Positions 1 to 9,830 of a DNA stretch of 64,000 nucleotides are shown here, in pieces. The translations under genes and the position numbers were made by a program. Source of the stretch: Siphonodentalium dalli (taxonomy: Eukaryota; Mollusca; Scaphopoda; Gadilida; Siphonodentaliidae); NCBI GenBank assembly GCA_032622095.1, contig CP136061.1, forward strand, positions 197,022,935 through 197,086,934. The letters run 5' to 3'. Every line of letters begins with the position of its first letter. The stretch's first letter is position 1. A model generated the notes under the pieces. It did no database searches. It was not told the DNA's origin and worked only from the letters and a program-made list of their open reading frames with translations.

Positions 1-865
1 AGGTCGTAGCTTTGATCGGAACTTCATGAAATTTGTCACGGATGTTAACAATGACATGTAGATGGGAACGAGTCATTTTGGGGTCGTTCGGCCAAAAAAC
101 ATGGCCACCAGCAGCCATCTTGGATTTTACTCTTTGCATGACTAAATCCTTCCCCGTGGGCTACAGGTCGTAGCTTTGATCGGAACTTCATGAAATTTGT
201 CACGGATGTTAACAATGACATGTAGATGGGAACGAGTCATTTTGGGGTCGTTCGGCCAAAAAACATGGCCACCAGCAGTCATCTTGGATTTTACTCTTTG
301 CATGACTAAATCCTTTGGTGCGGGCTGCAGGTCGTACCTTTGGTAGGATCTTCATGAAATTTGTCATGGCTGTTGACATTGACATGTAGATGGGAACGAG
401 TCATTTTGGGGTCATTCGACCAAAAAGCATGGCCACTGGTGGCCATCTTGGATTTCAAAATTAAATCCATTGACGCGGGCGGGCTACATGTCATACTATT
501 CGTCTGATAATCGGAACGAATCATTTTGGGGTCGTTCGGCCAAAAAACATGGCCGCCAGCATCCATCTTGGATTTTACTCTTTGCATGACTAAATCCTTT
601 GGAGTAGGCTACAGGTTGTAGCTTTGGTCGGATCTTCATAAAATTTGTCATGGATGTTAATAATGACATGTAGATGGGAACGAGTTCTTTTGGGGTCATT
701 CGGCCAAAAAACATGGCCACCAGCAGCCATCTTGGATTTTACTATTTGCATGACTAAATCCTTTGGCACAGGTAAGACATTTCAATCAGCATCTTTCCTA
801 TTTCTCCATTTACTGTAAACCATTAAATTATTCCCCTACCTAAGTTGAGCTACAGTGTCATTGAC
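1..865 (-). repeat. 164-bp tandem array (copy 1) with unique flank
   Basis: Units start near 1, 165, 329, about 486 and 613. The first three are exactly 164 bp apart; the later ones are shortened. Each unit carries the same landmarks, such as CATGGCCACCAGCAGCCATC and GACATGTAGATGGGAACGAG. The flank from about 770 to 865 also matches, in reverse complement, the flank of the array at 53268-54950, including the short palindrome AGTGTCATTGACACT. Shared flank plus shared array suggests two insertions of one non-autonomous element rather than two independent satellites. The window starts inside the array, so its left end is unknown. Short ORFs here are by-products of the repeat. Confidence 0.85.
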
Positions 866-1297
866 ACTTTCATTTCATGTTATCACCAACCTATATGCTT
901 TTAAAGTAGATAAATATAACACCTATACATGACCAGATGGAATTAGCAGGCATGGGGACTACATGAACCAGAAAGCAAGGTTGTAGCATATATTCCATGT
1001 CTGCATAGCTGGTCATGGCCCAATATTAGTCATTGTTAGCTCAACGTTACTTTGTAATTGGGGTGCTAAATCATATTAGGCATCTTTAACACTTCCATGA
1101 TTGAAGCTTCCTGAAATTTGCATTAAAATGTGCCTGTGCATTCTGATTTTCTCTTTAATGGAGCCATGTAGGCGAATATATAACTTTAGTATAAGAGAAT
1201 ACATTGGCCTAACAATATTTACTTGTGGAACAGGCAATTCATCATTGAGATGCAATCAAGCCATGATACAATATATATACCAAGGAAATGGCCACCT
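866..1297. other. AT-rich stretch, nothing recognised
   Basis: No coding region, RNA gene or clear repeat was seen. A 67-codon ORF at 1101-1304 has no recognisable similarity and runs into the MITE that follows. Confidence 0.5.
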
Positions 1298-1482
1298 ACA
1301 GTAATGCCCTAATTAATCAACTCCATAACCACAGCAGAATTATGGATTGTTGCCATTCATCGGAAAGCTCTCGCCGAAAGCTTTCCGATGAATGACAACA
1401 AGCCATATTTCCGACTAAATCCTGAAAAGTTACCCATAATTCTGCTGTGGTTATGAAGTTGATTAATTAGAGCATTACTGTA
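1298..1482. mobile_element. Palindromic MITE, copy 1 (TA-flanked, CAGT termini)
   Basis: Two inverted arms end in CAGTAATGCCC and its complement and are flanked by TA on both sides, the pattern of Tc1/mariner-type non-autonomous elements. The centre is a hairpin built on GGAAAGCTCTCGCCGAAAGC. Compared with copy 2 at 7337-7554, the left arm lacks a block of about 35 bp containing the poly-T and TCAGGATTTAGTC segment. There is no coding capacity. Assignment to the superfamily rests only on the termini and TA flanks. Confidence 0.75.
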
Positions 1483-1794
1483 TACTATAAGCATTTGGCT
1501 TACTGCCAAATCCTTTTCTCTAATGTTGAATTGTTAATGTCTTTACATTATGTCTTATATTTGCTAGTTCTTGAGAATAAAATATTGTTTACACTAACAA
1601 TATTTACCTTGACCTTGTAAGTCAGTGCATTCTACTATATATGCGAGGCAAATTCATCCTATTGTTCATCCGAAATTTCCCTCTAATATTTTGTTTGAAG
1701 ATTTTCGTCAAAGTTGGGGGGGGGGGGGGGTAACTTAATACAGACAAAAATACCCACCCTCCGGTCACCGCATCCTAATGGGAGGCCAAATTCA

Positions 1795-2345
1795 CATTTA
1801 ATAGCTAATTACGCTTTAATAAGAGTCATATATTCCATTTCGCTTAAGCGCAATTCTATTATATTAAGTTAAATTCCATGCCATTACTCTTAAGCATAAT
1901 GGAAATTGAATTAAGGTTATATGGGAGGCCAAATTAATTTTTAATAATTATTTGCAGGTAAGCACAATTATTTGTGATTATATTAAACAATTATTTATGG
2001 CTTAAACGCAATCAGGAATATTCCTTATTACGCTTAAGCGCAATTAGCCACATTACATAAACTCCCTATAATTCAAATAGTGTAGTCCATGGTGCCTGTT
2101 AACAGTCAAATATAGGTTAATTCTACTATTTGCAGAGGGAGATATTAATTCCGCTTAAGCGCAATAAGGATGTAATTGCACTTAAGCACAATAATTAGAT
2201 TTCTTATTGCGCTTAATCACAATAAGGAATATTCTTATTATCACAATAAGGAATATTCTTTTTGCTTTAAGTTCAATTAGATCTTCCCTTATTGCGCTTA
2301 AGTGCAATAAGGGATTCCTTATTGCGCTTAAGCTCAATTATTTAT
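1795..2345. repeat. Cluster of GCGCTTAAGCGC-type palindromes
   Basis: About ten exact or near copies of the palindrome TTGCGCTTAAGCGCAA lie in 550 bp, for example near 1848, 2029, 2150, 2205, 2294 and 2322. Spacing is irregular, so this is not a simple tandem repeat. The similarity between copies is strongest at the palindrome. No coding region overlaps it convincingly. It may be a decayed inverted-repeat element or a self-pairing satellite. Confidence 0.6.
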
Positions 2346-4727
2346 TAAATGTCAATTTGGCTTCCCATAAAAAACATTGCGCGCTCCATTGGGGGGGGGG
2401 GGGGGTGTCCACCTTGGGAAATTCCAACTGCACTCCCCCCCCCCTTGAATCAGTTTTGCATAATTCCATTGCACACACGTACCCCCACCCCCTTGCACCT
2501 CAGTGCCCATGCCTAATATCCTATTGTTTTGAAAATCAAACTACAAGAACATTTTCAACCTATTGTTGGTGTGAAATTTCCAACCACAGGGCTCCTGTGT
2601 TCGGATTGTTCCAACTAATAACGTAATGTTTTGGCAACTGTTGAAATTTTTGACCAAAGTTGGGGGTGAGACACACCCCAACCCCCACCCTGTCACCACG
2701 TCTCTCCAGTCAGGTATATTAAATTCAAAGGGTAACTTTTGGCAATCAATACATCATTTACGAATTTCGAATTCGATATGATTATTATATTGATAATGAA
2801 TAAATGATAGGCCTATTATTGAATGATATTTTGAATTTTCCATTTGTTTTTTGCCATTTTGGCATGAAAATCATTGAAATGATGATGAAATTTCCAACTA
2901 ATTCAGGCTATAGTTTCCCCAAATTTTATTTGTTGACACATTCATACAACTGAATTAATTTAATGTTTATTTGTAATCAATATGTTATCGCGATATCGCC
3001 CGATCACGAATTCACAACATATTGGGTTGTTTATAGTTTCTCCATAGCAACCTCAGTCGTCTTCCGGTTTCGAGCATGGGTCGAATTGTCGGTCCGAAGT
3101 TTTCGGACGGATACTACTGTATGGCCAAATACGTCGACCGCTGGACGCAAGTAATGTTTTCGGCTCGGATGTCTGTCCTTCCGTGAATATGTTACGTCAT
3201 ACCGGAAGTACATATTGTAAAAAATGAACACGCGCTAATATGAAATGGTTGCATCAATTGTAATTTAAATCCACATATATACTTAATTTGCATTGTTATC
3301 TGGTTTTATTTTGGTAATAAATCGTTCATAAATGAACAATATTGAATTATTTCTTTCTGGAAACCGACCAAGACGCCATGACGTCACGACGCACATCATG
3401 ACGTCACAAGCTACATGGGCGCGCAAAACACCAGACATGATTGCGTCGATGTCCAGACAGCTGAGACTCGTATTACACGGACAGGCTAAACCATTCCATC
3501 TGCCAACAACTTCATGTTTGATTATTATAAATATATATACTACATGTAAAACAAACGTCGGCAACAGTTCATTCCCATTAGAAGCCTATTTTATATATCT
3601 TGAAACTCGAGGAAATGAGTTGAAATGAGTCTAAAAGATGCGTGCGGAATCGTTTTTTTTTTTCGCATTGACTGTCAGGTGCGAACATATTTCTGGAAAG
3701 TTCAAAACATTTTCGAAAGATCCTGGTGCATATAAATCATGTCCGGTCAAACAGTCGGGCGCGTGGTTCAATTGAAAAACAATTGCACTGAAAATGTGAA
3801 TGTGGAAACATGGATTATTAAAATGCCTTATTAATTAACTGGGAAAACAAGCTTTCTCATTCTCAAACGCAATAGACATTTTGATATGTTCCCGAAGTCT
3901 GTAGATCAGTCGCTAAGGGCATGTTCACATTGACACATTGTTAATCAAAGACTAACCAATGATCCCGTTTCCTTTATTTAATTGTGTCGGTATTTTGTAA
4001 TTTATTTTGATGGTTTTTGCCACTGGCATACACACTTGATATCATTCTAGTCAAACTAGTAAGTTAACCCAATTGGCATATAATATAGCATCGTCGGCAA
4101 CCAATCGTCTTCACGCCCTTCATATGAACGATGTCTATATTGTTATATTAATATGTCAAACAACTCGTACGTATTACTAAGACTATCATTAGTGTAGCTA
4201 GTGTAGATCAAATTGAGATAACAGAGATATTATGTCCGTACACACAACTATTTCAGCGATGGATGAACAGAGATTTGATATCTAGATTTTTGTTATCAAT
4301 CTCTCAAACGAGGGGCCAGCACCCGTGGTTCAATCTGTTGTTGGCAAGACACCACACAACATGCCAAATGTGTGATGGGCGCAAGTATAGGCAGATCCAG
4401 TGAGTGCATTCTAATTATGTTATGTTATGAGTTCGTTTATGAGAAGATCTTGCTTGCCACTCACATGCAGTTATGGGATAATGGGTCTGCTTGACGTGAT
4501 CATACAATGTATGTACTTAAGTATGTTGTTATCATGTCATAGCTTAGCGCCTTGTGTTTAGCAAGATTCTCGTGTTTCACTACGACGAATGATTCGATTC
4601 CCACTATAATATATTACAAGTTAAGGCCACCCGGCGATCACAATTTAATGACATTTTCTCACAGTCATCTCCCATACACAGAGGGTATGAGAAACGATCG
4701 CGAACTTATAGCTACATATATTATGTA
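2346..4727. other. Non-coding stretch with homopolymer tracts
   Basis: Contains G and C runs near 2391-2406 and 2432-2443, a counterpart to the G run near 1714-1730, and text reading TTGACCAAAGTTGGGGG near 2650 that resembles the sequence before the first G run, so these belong to a shared low-copy repeat. A higher-GC patch at 3050-3220 holds CTTCCGG near 3061 and CCGGAAG near 3202. No exon could be supported. Confidence 0.45.
3379..3406. promoter_or_regulatory. Two CRE octamers 20 bp apart
   Basis: TGACGTCA occurs at 3379-3386 and again at 3399-3406, a spacing of 20 bp or about two helical turns. This octamer is the palindromic site of CREB/ATF factors. The higher-GC patch with ETS-like CCGGAAG motifs just upstream (3061-3210) would fit a promoter, but no transcript start or first exon is visible. 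Single copies also occur near 11511 and 60765. Confidence 0.4.
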
Positions 4728-7331
4728 CTAGCAGGGTTACCCGGCGTTGCCCACGTTAAAGTGATGTGAAACCCTCTGTGGATATTTGGTGGGAATAGAG
4801 AATACTCTTGCTCTCAAAGTGTTACACTTATTCTCATAAATTGTATATCCAAATGGCATCACAAAACATGATTCTTACACATGGAATATAAGTAGTGGCT
4901 CACCTTGTCAGGTCGTTATAGCATGAAACATGAACATAATAAACACATTAGTTCGAAAAAATAAAAGACGACAATTGTGTTTTAGATAGAGATGTATCAA
5001 TCAATCAACCAATCAATCAATCTATTTTATCATATCTTCATGAAGATATACAGATGTTTTAAAGATATGTCCAGGTGCTCATCTGTTCTGGTGCTATACA
5101 CTGGCTAATCATTTTCAGTTTAAAATAAATGATGTTATGCATGAATAGCAGCTACATGTGCCCGACACAGCGATATTTTGAGTTTTTTATGTTAGGCGAT
5201 GCGTCTGTTCTAAATAATGAAAGAAATCCTCTGTATCAGGCAGATATACCCTTGTCATATGTCACTATTGGAGGATCATGAAAAGTCATGTGCTACGGAC
5301 TGCGTTTTCCTTTATCTCAGAAGTAACCATATTTGACTGCACACTGTGACCACTATTTTGGAACAGGCCTGCTCTACATTTCCATATCTCTTGGCAATTG
5401 TAACTTTTTTGTGGAAACACTATTGAATGAGACAGACTCAATCGTGTTATAATATATACATGAGTCATTCTAATATGCAATCATCTGACGACTCATTGTC
5501 CCTCAGTTTGAATGAATATATGTATCTCTTAAATAGATTGATATACACATACTTTTAATGCTTTCTTCTATGCATCTGTACATGTGTTGCTAGATCATTA
5601 TAAGAATGCCCTGATTCACATCCCCATATAAATATCACAGTTGAGAAGATATAATTGTTCAAGTGACTTAATTCGGTCACCATTTGTCGAGATTATGAAA
5701 TTGGAATGCAAAAAAATCTCATTAGAACGACATGGAGATGGCCTGGGAGATGACTATATATATTACTTTGTTGGATATCGGCGAATTGAACAATCATTAT
5801 AAATGCTAGTGAATCTCCTCTCGTCATCCATGACCCAAACGACACCAAATGTGATTTAATTCATCATATTATTAGAGAAGAACGTGCATGAATTTGGTGG
5901 AGTTAGTACTAATATATGTGTATCAACTTTGATGCAACTCCCCTCATACACGACTTGAACCACGCCAATTTAGTCATATTTAAACCACGTCTATTAGAAT
6001 CATGCATGCATTATATAATGGATATGATTAATATACGTTTGGTGGTAATCGGCAACTAAACAAATTCTTATCATAGTAACTGTTATTACCCGCCCCCAAT
6101 CTCTCACACAAACGGCACCAATTTCGCGTCTTTAAATCACACGTTTATATTCCTCGTATCACGCAGAAGAATACTATATCAATTTGGTCGAAATCTGTGC
6201 TAAAAATAGCCCCTCCCCTGACACCAACAACGTCACTTTAAAACATTTTAACCCGCACCATTATTTTACTCGTAAAAAGTTACCCCTGTTAGACCGCCTT
6301 GGTGCCATCTCGATTGTACCCTTAAGTTATATATAGAACACAGACAGATATTCGCAAAAATTTGATTCATTGTATTATTTGAGAAGAACGTGTATGAGTT
6401 TGATGGTAATTGGCACTAAACATATTTTTATAAGTTTTTGGTGACTCCGCCACTTTTGACATCATTAAACCACACACTTAGACTCATTATAGAGATGAAT
6501 TTATATAAAATTTATGAAAATTGGCGAGTATACAAATTCGTATCAAATTTAGGGCCACCATTGCATATCTCTCACCCAAAAGGCACCAATTTGGCACATT
6601 TAAACCATACGATTAGATTATTAGTATCACGGAGAAGAATATGTATCAATCAGGTGGAAATCGGCGCTAAACATATTGTTTATCAATGTTTGTGTCCCTC
6701 TCACCCTCTAGGAACCCCTGACTCGAATGGCCCCACTTTTGACATTTTTAAACCACACAATTAGACTCCTGATATCATGGAGATTATTATTTGTAAGTTT
6801 GGTGCTAATCCGCGACTAAATGTTTTGTTATCAAATTTAGTGCCCACCCCACCAACCCCCAAAGCAGCACCAATATGACGTTTTTAAAATAACACGATTA
6901 GATTCCTCATATCATGGATAAGAATGTGTATCAATTTGGTGGAAATTGGGGCTAAATCTCAGAAGAATGTGCAATGTGCAATAAATTTGGTGGAATTCGG
7001 CGCTAAAATTATTTTGATCAATTTTGGTGCCCCTCTCCCCTTCCGGGCATCCCTGATGCGAACGAAGCGACATTTGACTTATTTAAACCACACCATTAGA
7101 TTCCTCATAGTATGTGGATGATTATATATAAGTTTGGTGGCAATCGGCGACAAATGTTTTTTCTGCCCCTCCCCTTTTCTGCCCCTGACAACAACGGCTT
7201 CACTTTAGAAAATTCTAACCCTCGCCATTATCTTTATCGTAAAAAGTTACCCCTATTAGACCCCTTTTGTGCCATCTAGGTGGTCCCCTGTGAATTGCTA
7301 TAGAACACAGACAGACATTCGCAAATATAGA
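4728..7331 (-). mobile_element. Non-autonomous Helitron-like element, copy A
   Basis: Read on the minus strand, the element begins TCTATATTTGCGAATG, ends CTAG, and sits between A and T, the insertion signature of Helitrons. A GC-rich inverted motif (GGGCAACGCCGGG) lies about 10 bp before CTAG. The interior at 5800-7300 is made of imperfect repeats containing TTTAAACCACAC, GGTGGAAATCGG and GGTGCCCCTCTCC. No helicase or replication-initiator ORF is present, so it is non-autonomous. It is collinear with 17041-20146. A MITE begins only a few bases beyond its 5' terminus. Short ORFs inside are repeat by-products. Confidence 0.7.
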
Positions 7332-7336
7332 TATAG

Positions 7337-7554
7337 ACAGTAATGCCCTAAATAATCGACTCCTTAACCACAGCAGAATTATGGGTAATTTTTTCAGGAT
7401 TTAGTCAGAAATATGGCTTGTTGCCATTCATCGGAAAGCTCTCACTGAGAGCTTTCCGATGAATGGGCCACCAAGCCATATTTCCGACTAAATCCTGAAA
7501 AATTACCCATAAATCTTCTGTAGTTAAAGAGTCGATTATTTAGGGCATCACTGC
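7337..7554. mobile_element. Palindromic MITE, copy 2
   Basis: This is the longer relative of 1298-1482: inverted arms from CAGTAATGCCC inward, each with TTCAGGATTTAGTC or its complement, folding around GGAAAGCTCTCACTGAGAGC. It lies directly after the end of the Helitron-like element. The right terminus has drifted (CATCACTG) and clear TA flanks are not visible, so exact borders are approximate. Confidence 0.7.
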
Positions 7555-7677
7555 ATTTGTGAATGTTGTTGAAGATACGAAACCGTAATCGTAACTACAG
7601 ATATGGGAAACTGCAACGAGCAAAAAGAACACAAATTGCAGTGACGTAGAATCATATTCGCATTTCTTATATTAGAG

Positions 7678-8266
7678 ACCTTTCGCAAATCTCACATTTA
7701 CGATTACGGATACGGATAGGGTACTACGTCACCAGCATTTGTGTAATTTCTAATAGTTGTTGTATTTTACTATACCCGTAAGAACGGTTACGATTTCATA
7801 GTTTCTGATAAGCTCAACTAACCCTTGATATTTATGTTCTGCAATTGTTCACTTTATACAGTTCGAGACTGGTCAACATTTCTCATATAAACCCTCCAGT
7901 TATATTGAGCTACGACCTCGGTGTGCTGTTTAGATTGCCAATCACTGTACTCGTCGTCGTGAATGACGAGCTTCCCGCGAAATAAGATCGCTATTCACAA
8001 CGGATATCCATCGCTGGCTGCAGACGACACAAGGCATCGCACAAATCGTCAAGCTATAAGTACACACCGAAGTGAAGTTTTAAGAGACTGAAAACCAAAT
8101 ACACGCTCTGAGTTGTAAAATTGGTACGAAATAATGATGGTGCGTTTTCGTCAAAACTCTTATCCGTAGTCGTTTTGCGCAAGGACGTTTTGGCCATATA
8201 CGGCTCTATTTACGACTACCAATAGCTATCCGTATACGTAATCGTAATTGTAAGGTTGCGAAAGGT
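7678..8266. mobile_element. Terminal-inverted-repeat element, ACCTTTCGCAA ends
   Basis: The left end reads ACCTTTCGCAA and continues with TTTACGATTACGGATACGG; the right end (8225-8266) is its imperfect inverse, giving arms of about 40 bp. The intervening sequence has no transposase-like ORF. Related text such as CCGTAATCGTAAC just left of the element (7585) suggests an older nested copy. Target duplications could not be settled, so the superfamily is undetermined. Confidence 0.6.
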
Positions 8267-8390
8267 ATATATTGTGTAGTTCATTATGCGAAAGGTGTCC
8301 ATATTATCATATTTACGCTACTAAGTGACTAATTTGTTCAATTGTGTACAACTGTGGGAACTATTAAATGTATGTGTTCTTCCCCATCAG

Positions 8391-8446
8391 TGATTATTGT
8401 GAATGGTACTGGAACCCGAATAACTACTCGGCGATCAACAAGACAG
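8391..8446 (+). CDS. Candidate small exon upstream of the TSP1 exons
   Basis: A pyrimidine-rich tract ending CCCCATCAG precedes, and ACAG|GTAACA follows, a 56-bp open stretch that reads DYCEWYWNPNNYSAINKT in one frame. The last base leaves intron phase 1, which is the phase required by the TSP1 exon at 9683, and the join would give a Gly codon before TWSQW. This is suggestive only: 56 bp is short, no domain is recognisable and the incoming phase differs from the other two exons. Chance splice-like borders are a real alternative. Confidence 0.3.
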
Positions 8447-8882
8447 GTAACAACATGAGGTAAGCTCATATACAATGACAGTAATGAAGAACTTATTTCG
8501 ATTCTCCATAACCACAGTTTGTGATCCACACAATGAGATCGTATTTCTGGGCAAAGGCGTAAGAAGTTGCTTATCAGTGGTCGGCTCCTTATACCGGCAG
8601 TGGGGTGATTTTCAGTCGAACTTAACCATCTGCTAACATGCAGTCATAATTCGTCCAACAGAACTAAGGTGATGAACCTGAATTGCTGTTCCAAACATGC
8701 GGAATTGTAACCAGATTCGTATATCTGAGCAATTATTTACATTATCAACAACATTGACACTCCGCAAGTATAGCAGAAAAACGAGGATGTGAAGTATACG
8801 TCTCTAATCAAATTATGTGTTGGTCAATCTATAAATTTATTCAATATAATAATTGTTTTTCATATGAAATAAGTTTTCTGTC

Positions 8883-9495
8883 AGGGTTAATGGACGAGCT
8901 AATAGACATTCTGAAACTAGATGTTCGAGCTCGAAGAGCAAGACCATCTAGTTTCTGAATGTCCAGTCGCGAGTCCATTAACCGACTTAATACACAATTT
9001 TGAGATATACAATGATTAACCACTTTCATATCGATGAACAATTCCGATAAATCTCGACACATGAGACATACAAGACCGTTTTTGCTGTCGACTGAGAACA
9101 AAACCACACCCCTTGACACTCGTCGTGTGAGTGTGGTTGCACGTGGACTTAGCCGTGAACACAACTGTAGACATGTGTACCGGTACAATACTGATCAATG
9201 TACGCAAACATTTAATACAACATTTGTTTTGTGATGTACATAACGAACTGTAGATACGCAAATATATACTGTCGACCTAATTATCTGGATTTTGGACACG
9301 TATGTAGTTTATGATGTTTTTGAGACGAACAATTCATTCGTTTTGTTGCGTGCAGAAATTGAACCGAATTTAACTCCATTACTGAAGTTTCGCATGATGA
9401 CATGAATGTTTTAATGTGACGGATACCCGCTATATGCAAATTAGCAACACACCTCTGCCGACACGGAACTGAATTACGCAGGGTTCAAAAGTTCG
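8883..9495. repeat. Dispersed repeat copy with hairpin (copy 1)
   Basis: It opens with an inverted repeat: the arm at 8885-8923 (GGTTAATGGACGAGC to CTAGATG) pairs with 8944-8983. What follows is collinear with 14990-15410, with shared landmarks CGATAAATCTCG, CGACTGAGAACAAAACCAC and a TATGCAAATTA segment near the end. ORFs on both strands at 8841-9261 fall inside the repeat and are not supported as genes. The copy ends about 190 bp before the TSP1 exon. Confidence 0.65.
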
Positions 9496-9682
9496 ATTTA
9501 ACATGTTTGATTTTACACGACTTGTGATATAAAGCATGGTACCAAGTGCCCGGGGCCCATTAGGAAAATAGAAAGTCGAGGTAAAACAAAGGAGCTGGGT
9601 TATAAGATGGTGTACGGTGTTAAATAGATATTGGCTTTTTGGCTTTCCTATACCTATCCCTTTACCTTTGAATTTTGAACAG

Positions 9683-9830
9683 GTACATGGTCACAATGGA
9701 ATGGGACATGCAGTGTGACATGTGGACATGGCCTGCAGAGGAAGACGAGAAGCTGTCGTTTTGGCAGTAAGTTGCTCAAGCTCAAGCTCACGTAGTACGA
9801 GTTGTCAAAAGAGTACATGTCCAGAGACAG
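9683..9830 (+). CDS. Exon encoding a thrombospondin type 1 (TSP1) repeat, frameshifted
   Basis: TSP1 repeats are small disulfide-bonded extracellular modules found in matrix proteins, guidance receptors and ADAMTS-like proteases. After the acceptor TTTTGAACAG the frame reads TWSQWNGTCSVTCGHGLQ followed by RKTRSC, giving the WSxW tryptophans, the CSVTCG core and the RxRxC arginines. The second half (serine-rich run, then SCQKSTCPET) is also TSP1-like but lies one frame away, so a single-base change is needed; the TTTT run at about 9759-9762 is the likely site. The exon ends ACAG|GTAAAC. Its 148 bp are one more than a multiple of three, whereas phase 1-1 TSP1 exons should be divisible by three. 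Either the gene is damaged, the assembly has an indel, or splicing uses the internal GTAAGT at 9767. Confidence 0.8.
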
